Positions 8,635 through 17,672 of a stretch of 47,290 nt of DNA are shown in pieces; the first letter of the stretch is position 1; each line of letters opens with the position of its first letter. The translations under genes and the position numbers were made by a program. The notes under the pieces were generated by a model that made no database searches, had not been told where the DNA came from, and was given only the letters and a program-made list of their open reading frames with translations. Source of the stretch: Vampirovibrionales bacterium (GTDB taxonomy: Bacteria > Cyanobacteriota > Vampirovibrionia > Vampirovibrionales > JAGQHJ01); the NCBI GenBank assembly GCA_025449835.1, contig JANWIO010000144.1, positions 1-47,290 of the forward strand, written 5' to 3'.

Positions 8635-9432
8635 ATGATTAAAATACTACTTTCAAATGACGATGGTATCCATGCGGTAGGGATAAGAACCCTAGCAGAA
8701 AGGCTGTCTTCTCAATATGAGGTGTATGTGGTTGCACCAGATAGAGAACGGAGTGCCACAGGTCATGCCCTTACCCTCCATAAACCCTTGCGTGTTGAAG
8801 AGATTGACCTAGGCGGAGAAATTGCAGGAGCTTATGCTGTAACAGGCACCCCAAGCGATTGTATTAAAATTGCCTTAAATGCCGTTTTAGAGGTTAAACC
8901 GGATATTGTCGTTTCAGGCATCAATCATGGCCCAAACCTAGGCGCTGATATTTTATACTCCGGCACCGTCAGCGCAGCCCTTGAAGGCGCTTTATTAGGT
9001 GTCCCGAGTGTTGCGGTGTCTTTGGTGAATGGTCAAGACAAAAATGCCGACTTCAGACCGGGCGCAGACTTTATTGCAGAATTTGTTCCCCAAGTGGTGG
9101 AAGCCCAATTGCCTCCCAAAACGCTTTTAAATGTAAACATGCCAGGGGTTTCGTTTAGCGAGGTTGCCGGTATCAAAATAACCAGCCTGGGTATTCGAAT
9201 GTATACCGATACCTATGAAAAGCGTCTCGACCCCAGAAACCAGGTTTATTACTGGCTGGCAGGTGAAATTATTGACGATAGTGATGAAGCTGAAGACAGC
9301 GATGTCATGGCACTTCGCAATAATTTTATTTCAGTTACCCCGGTTACGTTTGATATGACCAACTGGAAGCTCCTGGAAACCTATCGGGACCAGTTTGATA
9401 GCAATTTCAAACACCTCACTGAAACACCATAA
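8635..9432 (+). CDS. surE: 5'/3'-nucleotidase SurE
   Basis: A 265-residue metal-dependent nucleoside 5'/3'-monophosphate phosphatase. The N-terminal LLSNDDG has the metal-binding aspartates D9-D10. APDRERSATGHALT, TGTPSDC and VSGINHGPNLGADILYSGTVSAA follow in the expected order, with N97 and G98 in the active-site loop. Length is typical. The gene follows the small ORF at 8384-8572 with a 62-bp gap and precedes an FAD oxidoreductase in the same direction (24-bp gap). Confidence 0.93.
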   Translation: MIKILLSNDDGIHAVGIRTLAERLSSQYEVYVVAPDRERSATGHALTLHKPLRVEEIDLGGEIAGAYAVTGTPSDCIKIALNAVLEVKPDIVVSGINHGPNLGADILYSGTVSAALEGALLGVPSVAVSLVNGQDKNADFRPGADFIAEFVPQVVEAQLPPKTLLNVNMPGVSFSEVAGIKITSLGIRMYTDTYEKRLDPRNQVYYWLAGEIIDDSDEAEDSDVMALRNNFISVTPVTFDMTNWKLLETYRDQFDSNFKHLTETP

Positions 9433-9456
9433 ATTTCACGAAATAAAGGGACTAAC

Positions 9457-10761
9457 ATGAGTTACCAAGCAGATGTGATTGTGGTGGGAGGCGGTTCAGC
9501 AGGTGTCGCCGCAGCCATTGCCTCCGCACGAGGCGGGACAAAAACCATCCTGATTGAAAAAAATGGCTACCTGGGCGGTACGGCAACGGCATCCTTGGTA
9601 ACCCCAATGATGCCAAACCAATCCAAAGGTCAAAATCTTACTCAGGGTATCTATCAAGAAGTTTTAGATGGCTTATCCCAAAAATATGGGGGTGCAGAAA
9701 GATTTTCAGACAATAACCCTGGCTGGGTTAACCCGGAGCTTTTAAAAACCTACCTTGATGAAGTCTGTACCACTGCTGGCGTCCAGGTTTTCTTTAACCT
9801 GGAACTCATCGATGTTATTCGCACTGGAAATACAATTGAAAAAGCGATTGGCTTCTTTAACGGCGAGAAAATCGAATTTATTGCCCCTTTTTACAGTGAT
9901 GCTTCAGGGACTGCAGAGCTGTCCCATCTTGCAGGGGTCCCCATGCTCTCTGATCCGGGACGGCAGGCCATGACCCTTCGATTTTTAATGGGCGGCGTTA
10001 ATTTAATGCGCTTGGCCAACTGGCTCGAAGAAGTTGATCCAGAGATGAAAAACAGTGCCGTTTTTCATCACCCCAATGGTCATTGGATGGTCTCTACAGC
10101 CCACACGTTAGATGGCCCTGGCTGGGTCCTTCGTCCTTACTTTGAGGAAGGCATTGCAGAAGGCTTGATTACATCCGCAGAAGCGGCCTATTTTCAGATT
10201 TTCTCCGTTCCTGGCATGCCAGGCGTCGTTTCCTTTAATTGCCCTCGAATCGAAACCGACCATCCTCTTGACCCCTTAGACCCAAAAGACATTCAATATG
10301 CCTATATGAAAGGACGTCAACAAATCACCCGATTGGTTCAGTTTTGTCAGGCTAAGCTACCTGGATTTGAGGACAGCTTTTTGATGCAAATTGCCTCTCA
10401 AATGGGTATCCGAGAAAGCCGCCGCATCCAAGGGAAATATGTCCTAACGGATGAAGATATCCTGGCATGCCGTAAATTTCCAGAAGAAGCTGTTGCCAAA
10501 TCTTCTTACCCCATTGATATCCATCAAGCGTCTCCCAACGCTGATAAAGGCGGGCTTCAAAAGCTTAAAGACGGGGATTATTACGAAATCCCCCTACGCT
10601 GCCTGGAGCCTGTAGGCATTGAGAATATGCTGGTGGTGGGACGCTGTATTTCAGCTTCATTTGTGGCGCAATCCTCCTTACGAATTCAAGCCGTGTGCTG
10701 GGCCATGGGAGAATCTTCCGGAAAAACTGCTTCTCAACGTATTCTTACATTAAAGGCTTAG
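9457..10761 (+). CDS. FAD-dependent oxidoreductase (FAD_oxidored family)
   Basis: 434 residues. The N-terminus carries VVGGGSAGVAAAIASARGG (a Rossmann FAD motif around 9-27) and GYLGGTATA, typical of the FAD_oxidored (pfam12831) family of uncharacterised flavoproteins. IASQMGIRESRRIQGKY and the C-terminal MLVVGRCISASFVAQSSLRI also fit that family. The substrate is unknown. It starts 24 bp after surE with an AAAGGGA ribosome binding site, so the two are probably co-transcribed. It overlaps the convergent gene at 10745 by 17 bp. Confidence 0.85.
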   Translation: MSYQADVIVVGGGSAGVAAAIASARGGTKTILIEKNGYLGGTATASLVTPMMPNQSKGQNLTQGIYQEVLDGLSQKYGGAERFSDNNPGWVNPELLKTYLDEVCTTAGVQVFFNLELIDVIRTGNTIEKAIGFFNGEKIEFIAPFYSDASGTAELSHLAGVPMLSDPGRQAMTLRFLMGGVNLMRLANWLEEVDPEMKNSAVFHHPNGHWMVSTAHTLDGPGWVLRPYFEEGIAEGLITSAEAAYFQIFSVPGMPGVVSFNCPRIETDHPLDPLDPKDIQYAYMKGRQQITRLVQFCQAKLPGFEDSFLMQIASQMGIRESRRIQGKYVLTDEDILACRKFPEEAVAKSSYPIDIHQASPNADKGGLQKLKDGDYYEIPLRCLEPVGIENMLVVGRCISASFVAQSSLRIQAVCWAMGESSGKTASQRILTLKA

Positions 10762-12004
10762 GCGGGTTGTTATCTTTTGAATCCTCTGCATGGGGTTTTT
10801 CCGACTCTGTTTCATCAGTGGGCTGATTCAGTTCGGCAGCGATTAAATAGAGCGTTCCTTGACCAATTTGCTCCATGGCATACCCTAGGTTAGTGAACAT
10901 TAAACATTTTCCAGCAAGTTGAATGGGAACACCCCATTTTAAAGCCGTCCCTGTTTTATCATTTCTTTGTGTGCCCACCCCAAGCCAAACCAAATCCATA
11001 CTTAAGCCCCCCATGGTGGCAATAACAGACCCAACAAGGGCCACTCCTGGATGACCACCGGAGGCCATTAAAATACTGCCCCCCGTATAATGACACAATG
11101 CCCCAACCAAGGTCCTGTCATAAGAAGGTTGAATACTGACTTTTTGGCCACGGCTCATGGCTTTCACTATCTGAAGAACATCTTTCACCATGGCCTTTAT
11201 TTCAGGCAACGTTTTTTGAGTGCTCGCCAAGACAGCTTGATGATCGCTTGCAATATGACGAATCATTTGAGGCAAGTTCGATAAGGAGATATCGCATTTT
11301 TTGGGGTTCTTTGGCGGCGGTTTTTGATATTTGTTTCGCACCACATTGGCACCCCCTGCATAACATGGCCCTAGTAAAAACAAAAAAATACCCCGAGCCA
11401 TTGCAGATTCATTGATAAAAAAGGGGGATGCCGCTAAAAAAATCATATTGGCCAGTACCAAAGTGGGTTGCTTGTGTTTCATACCAACACCCAAATCACT
11501 TAAACAGCCTGCACCAATCCCCACGGACATCGTCACAAGTCCCAGTTTATTCAGCAGCCTTTTAAGCGATTCTAAATCCTGTAATAGCTCCCCCTCCGCC
11601 TTAACCTGAACAATAGGAATTTTAGCAGAATGATCGTAAGTGCCTAGAGGAGAACCTTGAAGCTCTTCAGAAGAAGATATTGAAGTCATAGCCTCTGTCT
11701 TTTCTTGTTTCGAAGGGTTTCCAGGAAGAAGGCTTGCTACCGCCAACGCAAAACCACCAGCAAGAGAAGAAATCATAGCAGTGTATGACATTCCCCGAAA
11801 AAAGTTTTGCCGTATAAAAGATAGCCAACCCCTTGAAGGCTTTAAAGGCTGTCCCGATGAATTTTTGGATTTTTGTGGCTCTTCTGCCCCAAAACGTGGG
11901 AAAGGAGAGAATTTTGCTGACCACCCCGCAAAATCCCTACCATTAGCTCTTAAAGATGGCCTCATGGGATGCCTTGAAGCACCAGAAACCCAATTGATCC
12001 CCAT
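10745..12004 (-). CDS. Predicted membrane-associated protein, unknown function
   Basis: 419 residues, with no recognised family. The first 45 residues are basic and aromatic and hold two F-x-G-like motifs (RDFAGWSA and FPRFGAEE). The rest alternates hydrophobic, Gly/Ala-rich stretches (for example MISSLAGGFALAVASLL and ANMIFLAASPFF) with polar loops, suggesting several membrane or re-entrant segments. The C-terminus is acidic and Pro/Lys-rich. The ATG at 12004 has only a poor ribosome binding site, and a later start (around residue 14) is possible. The 3' end overlaps the FAD oxidoreductase. Confidence 0.65.
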   Translation of the reverse strand: MGINWVSGASRHPMRPSLRANGRDFAGWSAKFSPFPRFGAEEPQKSKNSSGQPLKPSRGWLSFIRQNFFRGMSYTAMISSLAGGFALAVASLLPGNPSKQEKTEAMTSISSSEELQGSPLGTYDHSAKIPIVQVKAEGELLQDLESLKRLLNKLGLVTMSVGIGAGCLSDLGVGMKHKQPTLVLANMIFLAASPFFINESAMARGIFLFLLGPCYAGGANVVRNKYQKPPPKNPKKCDISLSNLPQMIRHIASDHQAVLASTQKTLPEIKAMVKDVLQIVKAMSRGQKVSIQPSYDRTLVGALCHYTGGSILMASGGHPGVALVGSVIATMGGLSMDLVWLGVGTQRNDKTGTALKWGVPIQLAGKCLMFTNLGYAMEQIGQGTLYLIAAELNQPTDETESEKPHAEDSKDNNPPKPLM

Positions 12005-12175
12005 GCCTTAATTTCACCTATTAAAAACAAACCTTACCCTTGGAAACTTCAATGGTTCTACTAAAGTTTTTTGCCAAACACAATAAAACGTGAAGAAACT
12101 GCAATAAATTCACTCTAATATAAGCCCTCGCTCCAGCGTTACAGATTGAAACATTCCTTGATTAAGGTTTTGAGA

Positions 12176-12201
12176 TTAATTTAAAATCTTTTTTAAATTA
12201 A
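12176..12201 (+). other. AT-only 11-bp hairpin in the pepT leader
   Basis: TTAATTTAAAA and its exact complement TTTTAAATTAA enclose a TCTT loop, 21 bases before the ATG of the peptidase gene. It could be a weak leader structure or just AT-rich promoter DNA. Confidence 0.35.
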
Positions 12202-12222
12202 AGAAATAACGGGGATGTTTTC

Positions 12223-13662
12223 ATGATGCGATTAATGTCAGTCTCTCCAGTAGCCCAAGCTCCCATGTTCGGAACCCAAAAAAAACAGCCGAAACCAGCA
12301 GATAAAAACGTTGCTCAGTTAAGCCTTCTTCCTGAGTTGAACACTGTAAGCAGCAGAACCAGCTCTTCACCTGCTCAAAATGTCACTCAATTAGTAAATA
12401 CCAATCGTTTAGTCAAAACATTTATTAATCTGGCCAAAATTGGAAGCACTTCCAAAGATGATGCAACCTCTCATCCCAGCACCCCAGGCCAAACCGTTGT
12501 TGCAGGATACATCACCAGTATTCTTCATGATTATGGTTTAGAAGACATCCATACAGATCAAAATAGTGTTGTCACGGCGACACTCCCTAGTAACTTAAAC
12601 ACCGGTAAAAATGAACCCATCATTGGCCTGTTTGCCCATATGGATACCTCCAATGCAGCACCTGGCGACAACGTCAAACCCCAAATTCACAAAAACTATC
12701 AGGGTGGCAATATTGTCCTGAAAGGGGACACCACCATTAAAGCCAAACACCTTCAAGGCCGAAAAGGACAGGATATTATCACATCTGATGGAACAACCCT
12801 TTTAGGGGCTGATGACAAGGCAGGTATTGCCGAGATCCTAGAAACATTGAAAGTCTTAAAAGAGAACCCCGATATCAAACACCCTCGAATCCGGGTGGCC
12901 TTTACCCCAGATGAGGAAACCGGCGATTATATCAAACACTTTGATATTCAAAAATTTGGGGCGGACTTTGCGTATACCGCCGATAGTGATAGCCCCGCAT
13001 CACTGGAAACCGAGACATTCAATGCGCATAAAGTGGATGTGAGCATTGAAGGGGTACCCGTACATCCAGGCTTTGGTAAAAAAGGTGGTCTGGTAAACCC
13101 CATTATCATTGGAACACAATTGGTTAGCCGATTACCCAAAAACGCTCGACCGGAAACTACCGAGGGAATGCAAGGGTTTTATTACGTCTATGATCAAACT
13201 GGCAACCCTGAGCAAGCGACCTATTCCATCTTGATTCGGGATTTTAACTATCAAAACTCTTTAAAACGAATTGAAAGACTGAAAGCCATTTGTGCAGATT
13301 TGCAACAGAAAAACCCCACCAGCAAAATTAAGGTTACTGTGACAGAAACGTACCGGAATATGGGCGATATTTTGAAAAAATTTCCCCACGTGGCTGGTTA
13401 TGCCAAAGAAGCCATGAAACGGTGTGGACTGGTGGTTGAGGATCGTCCTATCCGAGGGGGAACAGATGGCAGTACACTGACATTAAATGGTCTTCCAACA
13501 CCCAATCTATGCGGTGGTGGTCAGCTTTTCCATTCAAAAAAAGAGTTTGTTTCAATTCAGGATATGAAAACCTGCGTCGGCGTCCTTTTGAATACCCTCT
13601 CAGTCTGGGCTGAACACATCAAAAAGGGCGATATCCCAACACTGCCAAAGCGCAAAAAATAA
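12223..13662 (+). CDS. pepT: Peptidase T-like M20 aminotripeptidase with N-terminal extension
   Basis: 479 residues, against about 410 for PepT. It is a di-zinc M20B exopeptidase removing N-terminal residues from tripeptides. Ligands and catalytic residues are visible: H139/D141 in FAHMDTS, D197 in GADDKAG, E231/E232 in TPDEETG, the aspartates in YTADSD, and a C-terminal histidine in GGQLFHSKKEF. The first 55 or so residues are outside the peptidase fold, low in complexity, and contain APMFGTQKK, the F-G motif seen in other genes of this window. RBS GGGGA sits 8 bases before the start. It is followed after 141 bp by the membrane protein gene. Confidence 0.85.
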   Translation: MMRLMSVSPVAQAPMFGTQKKQPKPADKNVAQLSLLPELNTVSSRTSSSPAQNVTQLVNTNRLVKTFINLAKIGSTSKDDATSHPSTPGQTVVAGYITSILHDYGLEDIHTDQNSVVTATLPSNLNTGKNEPIIGLFAHMDTSNAAPGDNVKPQIHKNYQGGNIVLKGDTTIKAKHLQGRKGQDIITSDGTTLLGADDKAGIAEILETLKVLKENPDIKHPRIRVAFTPDEETGDYIKHFDIQKFGADFAYTADSDSPASLETETFNAHKVDVSIEGVPVHPGFGKKGGLVNPIIIGTQLVSRLPKNARPETTEGMQGFYYVYDQTGNPEQATYSILIRDFNYQNSLKRIERLKAICADLQQKNPTSKIKVTVTETYRNMGDILKKFPHVAGYAKEAMKRCGLVVEDRPIRGGTDGSTLTLNGLPTPNLCGGGQLFHSKKEFVSIQDMKTCVGVLLNTLSVWAEHIKKGDIPTLPKRKK

Positions 13663-13803
13663 CCCCATTGAATGGCTTTACTTGAACTCGTAAGCTTCAA
13701 AATCAGTCTCATAGCCTTCGTCCAGTGCATTAATTCTTGTTTCAACAAGACCTTTATCGTACACTGTGAATGTTCATTTCAATGAAAGCTTAATCGGCAA
13801 TCC

Positions 13804-14760
13804 ATGTCATCATCGCAAGAATCCGATCCCAATATGACCCCACAAACCGCCTCAGGCGGGCAACCGCAAAGTTCACTCGTTCAGCTCTTTGCCGAAACAC
13901 TTCCCATGTTGGCTCGCTACCTGGTGATTGTCTATCCTATTTTTTTCTGCCTCATTCTCATCGGGCTTTTATTTAATTTTGTGATCCCCAATCAGTCGCC
14001 CGATTTTGGCCAATGGAACTGGTGGGTCATCTGTTTGGGTATTGTTTCTATTGTGTATCTTTGCCAAGCCGGCTGGAACATGATGATGTACAAGGCAGTA
14101 GAGGACTGGCAAACTTTTAAAAAGGACATTTCAACGGTAAAACCTTCATCACCTGAGAAATTGGAAGAAGAAGGCGTGATGAATACTCCTTTTGTGTTGC
14201 TAAAAGCCTTTTTCCCAGGCGTGGGTGAATATGGCCCCTCTTTTTTGGTGGGTGGGTTTCTTTGGGTCCTGATTATGGCCATCCCCATTGCAATCATCAT
14301 GTGGGTCGGATACACCTATATTGGTATCCCGTCATTTTTAACCGCCTTTCAGCCGACAAGTCAACTCTCTCCACAGGATATTCAAAACATTGTGGATAAA
14401 CTCCCCGCCATCCAACAGAATCAACTCAATGAATGGGGACTTTTGGCAATTGGTGCAATGATATTGATTGCGATTTTAAATGGTCTGACGTATTATTGGC
14501 AGCAATACCTTATCATTAAACAATGTAACCCCTTTAAAGCCTTTATTTATAGTGCGTCACAGGCACTTCATCATCCGTTAAGAACCATTTTGATTATGTT
14601 GTTCTTTGGATTACTCGGGTTTACGTTCCTCATTTTTCAAAGTTTGCCCAGCTTTCTCGCCTTTATTGGTTCCTTTTTATCCATATTAGCAACAGTTTAC
14701 TTTGGACTGTTCATGTTCCTCTACATTGCTCAACAGGTTAATGGCCAAGAACAAGCCTAA
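13804..14760 (+). CDS. Multi-pass membrane protein, unknown function
   Basis: 318 residues with about six hydrophobic segments. One pair is at the N-terminal third (LARYLVIVYPIFFCLILIG; WWVICLGIVSIVYLC), one is near residue 150 (LWVLIMAIPIAIIMWVG), one is near 220 (LLAIGAMILIAIL), and two are at the C-terminus. The N-terminal 30 residues are Ser/Gln/Pro-rich. There is no conserved domain I recognise. Its stop lies 20 bp inside the miaA gene, so the two are co-transcribed. Confidence 0.7.
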   Translation: MSSSQESDPNMTPQTASGGQPQSSLVQLFAETLPMLARYLVIVYPIFFCLILIGLLFNFVIPNQSPDFGQWNWWVICLGIVSIVYLCQAGWNMMMYKAVEDWQTFKKDISTVKPSSPEKLEEEGVMNTPFVLLKAFFPGVGEYGPSFLVGGFLWVLIMAIPIAIIMWVGYTYIGIPSFLTAFQPTSQLSPQDIQNIVDKLPAIQQNQLNEWGLLAIGAMILIAILNGLTYYWQQYLIIKQCNPFKAFIYSASQALHHPLRTILIMLFFGLLGFTFLIFQSLPSFLAFIGSFLSILATVYFGLFMFLYIAQQVNGQEQA

Positions 14761-15667
14761 CATTATCGCCATTATAGGACCCACCGCAACGGGAAAAACC
14801 CGGATTGGAGCTGGCATAGCTAAAAGGCTACAGTCTGAGGTAATCTCTGTGGATTCACAAGTGGTGTATCAAGAACTTGCCATCGGCGTGGCCATCCCAA
14901 CCGCGGATGAGATGATGGGGATTCCACATCACATGATTGGCGTTGTGCCCCCCACCGAAAACTTTTCGGCAGGAAATTATGCTGCCATGGCGATGCCTAT
15001 TTTAAATCGTCTTTTGGAAGAAAATAAAACGCCAATCCTGGTTGGGGGGACTGGCTTTTATTTAAGAGCTTTGCTCCAGCCAGAGCACTTACCCCATGTG
15101 CCTGTTGATCCAGCCTTCCGAGACCATGTCAAAAAACAGCTTCAAGCAAAAGGCCCTGAAGGACTGCATCAACTGCTTCAAGAAAAAGACCCCGCTAGAG
15201 CTGGAGATATTCATCCCAATGATACGGTTCGGGTTATCCGAGCCTTAGAGATTATTGAACAAACGGGTGAAAAAGTACCTAAAACTCGTTTTGAACCAGA
15301 GTTTCCCACCATGGCCATTGGACTTACCTACGCAAATCGAGACAAACACGTCGAAAAAATTGCTAACCGACTGCATCAAATGCTTGATGAGGGGTTTTTA
15401 GAGGAGGTTGCCACCCTCTATGAAAAATATGGAAACTGTTTTGCCCTGCAAAACGCCCATGGCTATCCCGAGCTTATTGAAGTGATTCAAGGAAAACGAA
15501 CCTTAGAAAGTGCCATTACCCAGATTGAAATTAATATCCGCCAATATAGTAAACGCCAAATGACGTGGTTTCGAAGATTCCCGGGTATTGAGTGGTATTT
15601 TGTGGATGAAATGTCCGTTGATGAAGTTATTACAGACGTAGTTGAAAGATTTGTTTGCGCCAGTTGA
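14741..15667 (+). CDS. miaA: tRNA dimethylallyltransferase
   Basis: It adds the dimethylallyl group to N6 of A37 in tRNAs that read U-starting codons. I place the start at the ATG at 14741 (MAKNKPNIIAIIGPTATGKT), giving 308 residues, the normal length. The upstream extension from a non-ATG codon lies within the preceding membrane-protein gene. Visible motifs are the P-loop GPTATGKT, VISVDSQVVYQ, the DMAPP/tRNA site VGGTGFYLRAL, and the C-terminal IEINIRQYSKRQMTWFRR. The 20-bp overlap with the upstream gene suggests coupling. Confidence 0.93.
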   Translation: MAKNKPNIIAIIGPTATGKTRIGAGIAKRLQSEVISVDSQVVYQELAIGVAIPTADEMMGIPHHMIGVVPPTENFSAGNYAAMAMPILNRLLEENKTPILVGGTGFYLRALLQPEHLPHVPVDPAFRDHVKKQLQAKGPEGLHQLLQEKDPARAGDIHPNDTVRVIRALEIIEQTGEKVPKTRFEPEFPTMAIGLTYANRDKHVEKIANRLHQMLDEGFLEEVATLYEKYGNCFALQNAHGYPELIEVIQGKRTLESAITQIEINIRQYSKRQMTWFRRFPGIEWYFVDEMSVDEVITDVVERFVCAS

Positions 15668-15736
15668 TCCTTCTGCATATGATGACCGTAGTAAAAATGC
15701 TTCCCACTCAAACAATGTCGAAAGGGTATCTTATTT

Positions 15737-15910
15737 ATGTCAGCTGTAGAGAATAAACTCTATATTTCACTGGATGAAAGGCGGTCTTTAGAGAGAGGGC
15801 TGAGGCAACTCCAGTTTATGCACTACGAAGATTTTGTTCCCAAACGCCCTTCCAATTCAAAGGTGTTTAAAGATTACATCCTTTCCCCAGAAGTTTATAA
15901 CCTGCAATAA
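15737..15910 (+). CDS. Very small protein downstream of miaA, unknown function
   Basis: 57 codons starting MSAVENKLYISLDERRSLER and ending in SPEVYNLQ. An AAAGGG lies 10 bases before the ATG. Composition (charged, amphipathic, Tyr/Phe-containing) looks coding, and it runs in the same direction as miaA, 69 bp downstream. No family is recognised. Confidence 0.5.
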   Translation: MSAVENKLYISLDERRSLERGLRQLQFMHYEDFVPKRPSNSKVFKDYILSPEVYNLQ

Positions 15911-16039
15911 GCTATTTTTATCTAAGCGATTCTATTCAATGGTTCTGTAGTCACTGCAAAACGCCACGATTCACTAGGTGTCTAATTGTTCGAGCTCCCC
16001 TTTATTGCCACAATAAAAGAAATGGGGGAGGGGATAAAC

Positions 16040-16285
16040 GTGGCAACCAAGACCAAGCGAACTCGTAAAGAAATCGAGAAAGAAGCCCTAAAGCGTCAAA
16101 AAGAGTTGGAAAAAACAGCACAAGATCTAGCCTATTCTGAAGTTCCGACCCAAGAAGAGATGCTCCATGGGGGCGAACCTGTGTGTGACAAAAAACCGCA
16201 TCCTGGTGCAAACCCTGAAGTGACTGGTGAACTGGATGAATTTTTGTATGAGGCAGCTCAAGAGGGAAATATTGGCGGTGGCTAA
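16040..16285 (+). CDS. Small Lys/Glu-rich protein, unknown function
   Basis: The frame is open from a TTG at 15986. The best start is a GTG at 16040, which has a very strong GGGGGAGGGG tract about 6 bases upstream, giving 81 residues. The N-terminal half is a charged helix (TRKEIEKEALKRQKELEKTA), likely a coiled coil. The C-terminal half is acidic with a single Cys (PVCDKKPH) and ends in GNIGGG. No family is recognised. It converges on the next gene with an 11-bp gap. Confidence 0.6.
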   Translation: MATKTKRTRKEIEKEALKRQKELEKTAQDLAYSEVPTQEEMLHGGEPVCDKKPHPGANPEVTGELDEFLYEAAQEGNIGGG

Positions 16286-16296
16286 GGATTTTCCAA

Positions 16297-17445
16297 TTAC
16301 GAAGACTTTTGATGGGTTTGGCGGGGAAGCGTTTTTTTAGATTGCAACGGGCGATTTTCTTCATCGGCCTCAAAAATTAACCGTGCCAAAGCATAGGCAC
16401 AATGAAGAATAAGTAATGAAACCTGTTGCCCAGGTTGAATTTTTAACGACTTACGATCCGCTTGACGGGTTGCCTTTTTAAATCCAGCGGCCTCTGCTTC
16501 TTCAGGTTTATTTTGCGTTTCAGGGGAATTATCACTTTCTAAAGGCACTGTTTGAGCAATTTGTTCCGGTTTAATTTCACTCGCCACAAAAATGGCCGCC
16601 GGTAAGCCCTCATTGGCCAATATTTGATTCAAAGACGCTTCTAAAGCAGAAAGCATCCCTTTGGCATGAGCTTCGTGAAAGACTTTAACCATCACTTGTA
16701 AGGGATCCAATTCGGACACAATCAACTTAAATCGCCCAAAAGTATTGGTATTGAGGTACAAAACCACTGAAAACTCTTTCTCACCGCCCCCTTCTTCACC
16801 CCCTTCGCCAAATTCAAAGTCCACTTCCAGCCTTTGAGGGGGTGTTAACGGATACCAAGGGAGATAAAGCAACATTAATGTCTCCATGGCATGAGCTGGC
16901 GAGGTATTGATTTTATCCGTCAGTTTTCCCAAATGAGAGACCAAATCTGCGACTTGTCGACCCCCATCCGTAATACTCATTTGATTAGCCTGAATTAACT
17001 TCATCAACGTATCAGAAGCTTCTTTGGTGTTCTTGGTCAACAATGTCTGAACCTCTTCCAGGGGGACTTTTAATTGATTCAAATCGGCTTCAATCAGATT
17101 TTTAAGTGTTTGCTGGAAGTTTTCTTTTAATGGCGATTGAGACGACTCAAAAGCCAACATCAACAGAATTAAGCGGACTTCCTGGGGAAGCTTCATTGCA
17201 TCTTTCAGAAATTGGGAAAGTTCCATAGTATTGAGCCGCAATGACTGATTTCCCAATAAAGCAGCAAGCGAATACCGCCCGTTGCTTCCCACCTGGTAAA
17301 TAGAAAATCCACCTTCAGAAATGGCTTCTTGCATGTTTTGAGTCGGCGTGTTTTGAACATTGGTCCCATTATCCTGCTTAAAAACCTGCTGTGCCTGAGA
17401 CAACAGGTTATTCATATTAAAGTTCGGCAAACCAAAATGAGACAT
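16297..17445 (-). CDS. Unknown protein with FliK-like C-terminal region
   Basis: 382 residues. The N-terminus is Gln/Asn-rich, the middle is helical and Leu/Gln/Thr-rich, and a later beta-rich block (LYLPWYPLTPPQRLEVDFEF, then VVLYLNTNTFGRFKLIVSEL) resembles in pattern the C-terminal domain of flagellar hook-length control proteins. That resemblance is by eye only and no other flagellar gene is in the window. The acidic Pro/Glu-rich linker and basic tail are probably disordered. RBS AGGGA precedes the ATG at 17445. Confidence 0.6.
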   Translation of the reverse strand: MSHFGLPNFNMNNLLSQAQQVFKQDNGTNVQNTPTQNMQEAISEGGFSIYQVGSNGRYSLAALLGNQSLRLNTMELSQFLKDAMKLPQEVRLILLMLAFESSQSPLKENFQQTLKNLIEADLNQLKVPLEEVQTLLTKNTKEASDTLMKLIQANQMSITDGGRQVADLVSHLGKLTDKINTSPAHAMETLMLLYLPWYPLTPPQRLEVDFEFGEGGEEGGGEKEFSVVLYLNTNTFGRFKLIVSELDPLQVMVKVFHEAHAKGMLSALEASLNQILANEGLPAAIFVASEIKPEQIAQTVPLESDNSPETQNKPEEAEAAGFKKATRQADRKSLKIQPGQQVSLLILHCAYALARLIFEADEENRPLQSKKTLPRQTHQKSS

Positions 17446-17448
17446 TAT

Positions 17449-17613
17449 TCATCCCTGTTTTAAATCATTATCGACCAAATCCCCCAAAACGTGAATCGCC
17501 TCATTTTCGTTGAAACAATCTCTCCCAGGAGTCTCTCTTTGTAAATCACATGATGGGATAACCTCTATCTCTGTTTTTAGAGGAATATCTCTTTTTAGAA
17601 TAAACCTATACAT
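17449..17613 (-). CDS. Possible small ORF upstream of the 16297-17445 gene
   Basis: From the ATG at 17613 the frame gives 54 residues (MYRFILKRDIPLKTEIEVIP onward), acidic towards its end. Its stop is 3 bases before the next start codon, so coupling is possible. Longer upstream starts would overlap the divergent gene's leader. There is no recognised family and no clear ribosome binding site. Confidence 0.35.
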   Translation of the reverse strand: MYRFILKRDIPLKTEIEVIPSCDLQRETPGRDCFNENEAIHVLGDLVDNDLKQG

Positions 17614-17672
17614 CCCCACTTGATTTGCTAGCATACAAAAACGTATTGGTGTGGAACACAGGGGTAAAAACA

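Noticed and set aside
13678..13764. A 28-codon minus-strand frame with coding-like acidic sequence (GLVETRINALDEGYETDFEA)
   Set aside because: Only a GTG start without a ribosome binding site is available and the size is tiny; kept as a curiosity. It could be the tail of a decayed gene.
16297..17445. A confident FliK call
   Set aside because: Only the pattern of the C-terminal beta region is similar by eye and there are no flagellar neighbours; left as unknown.
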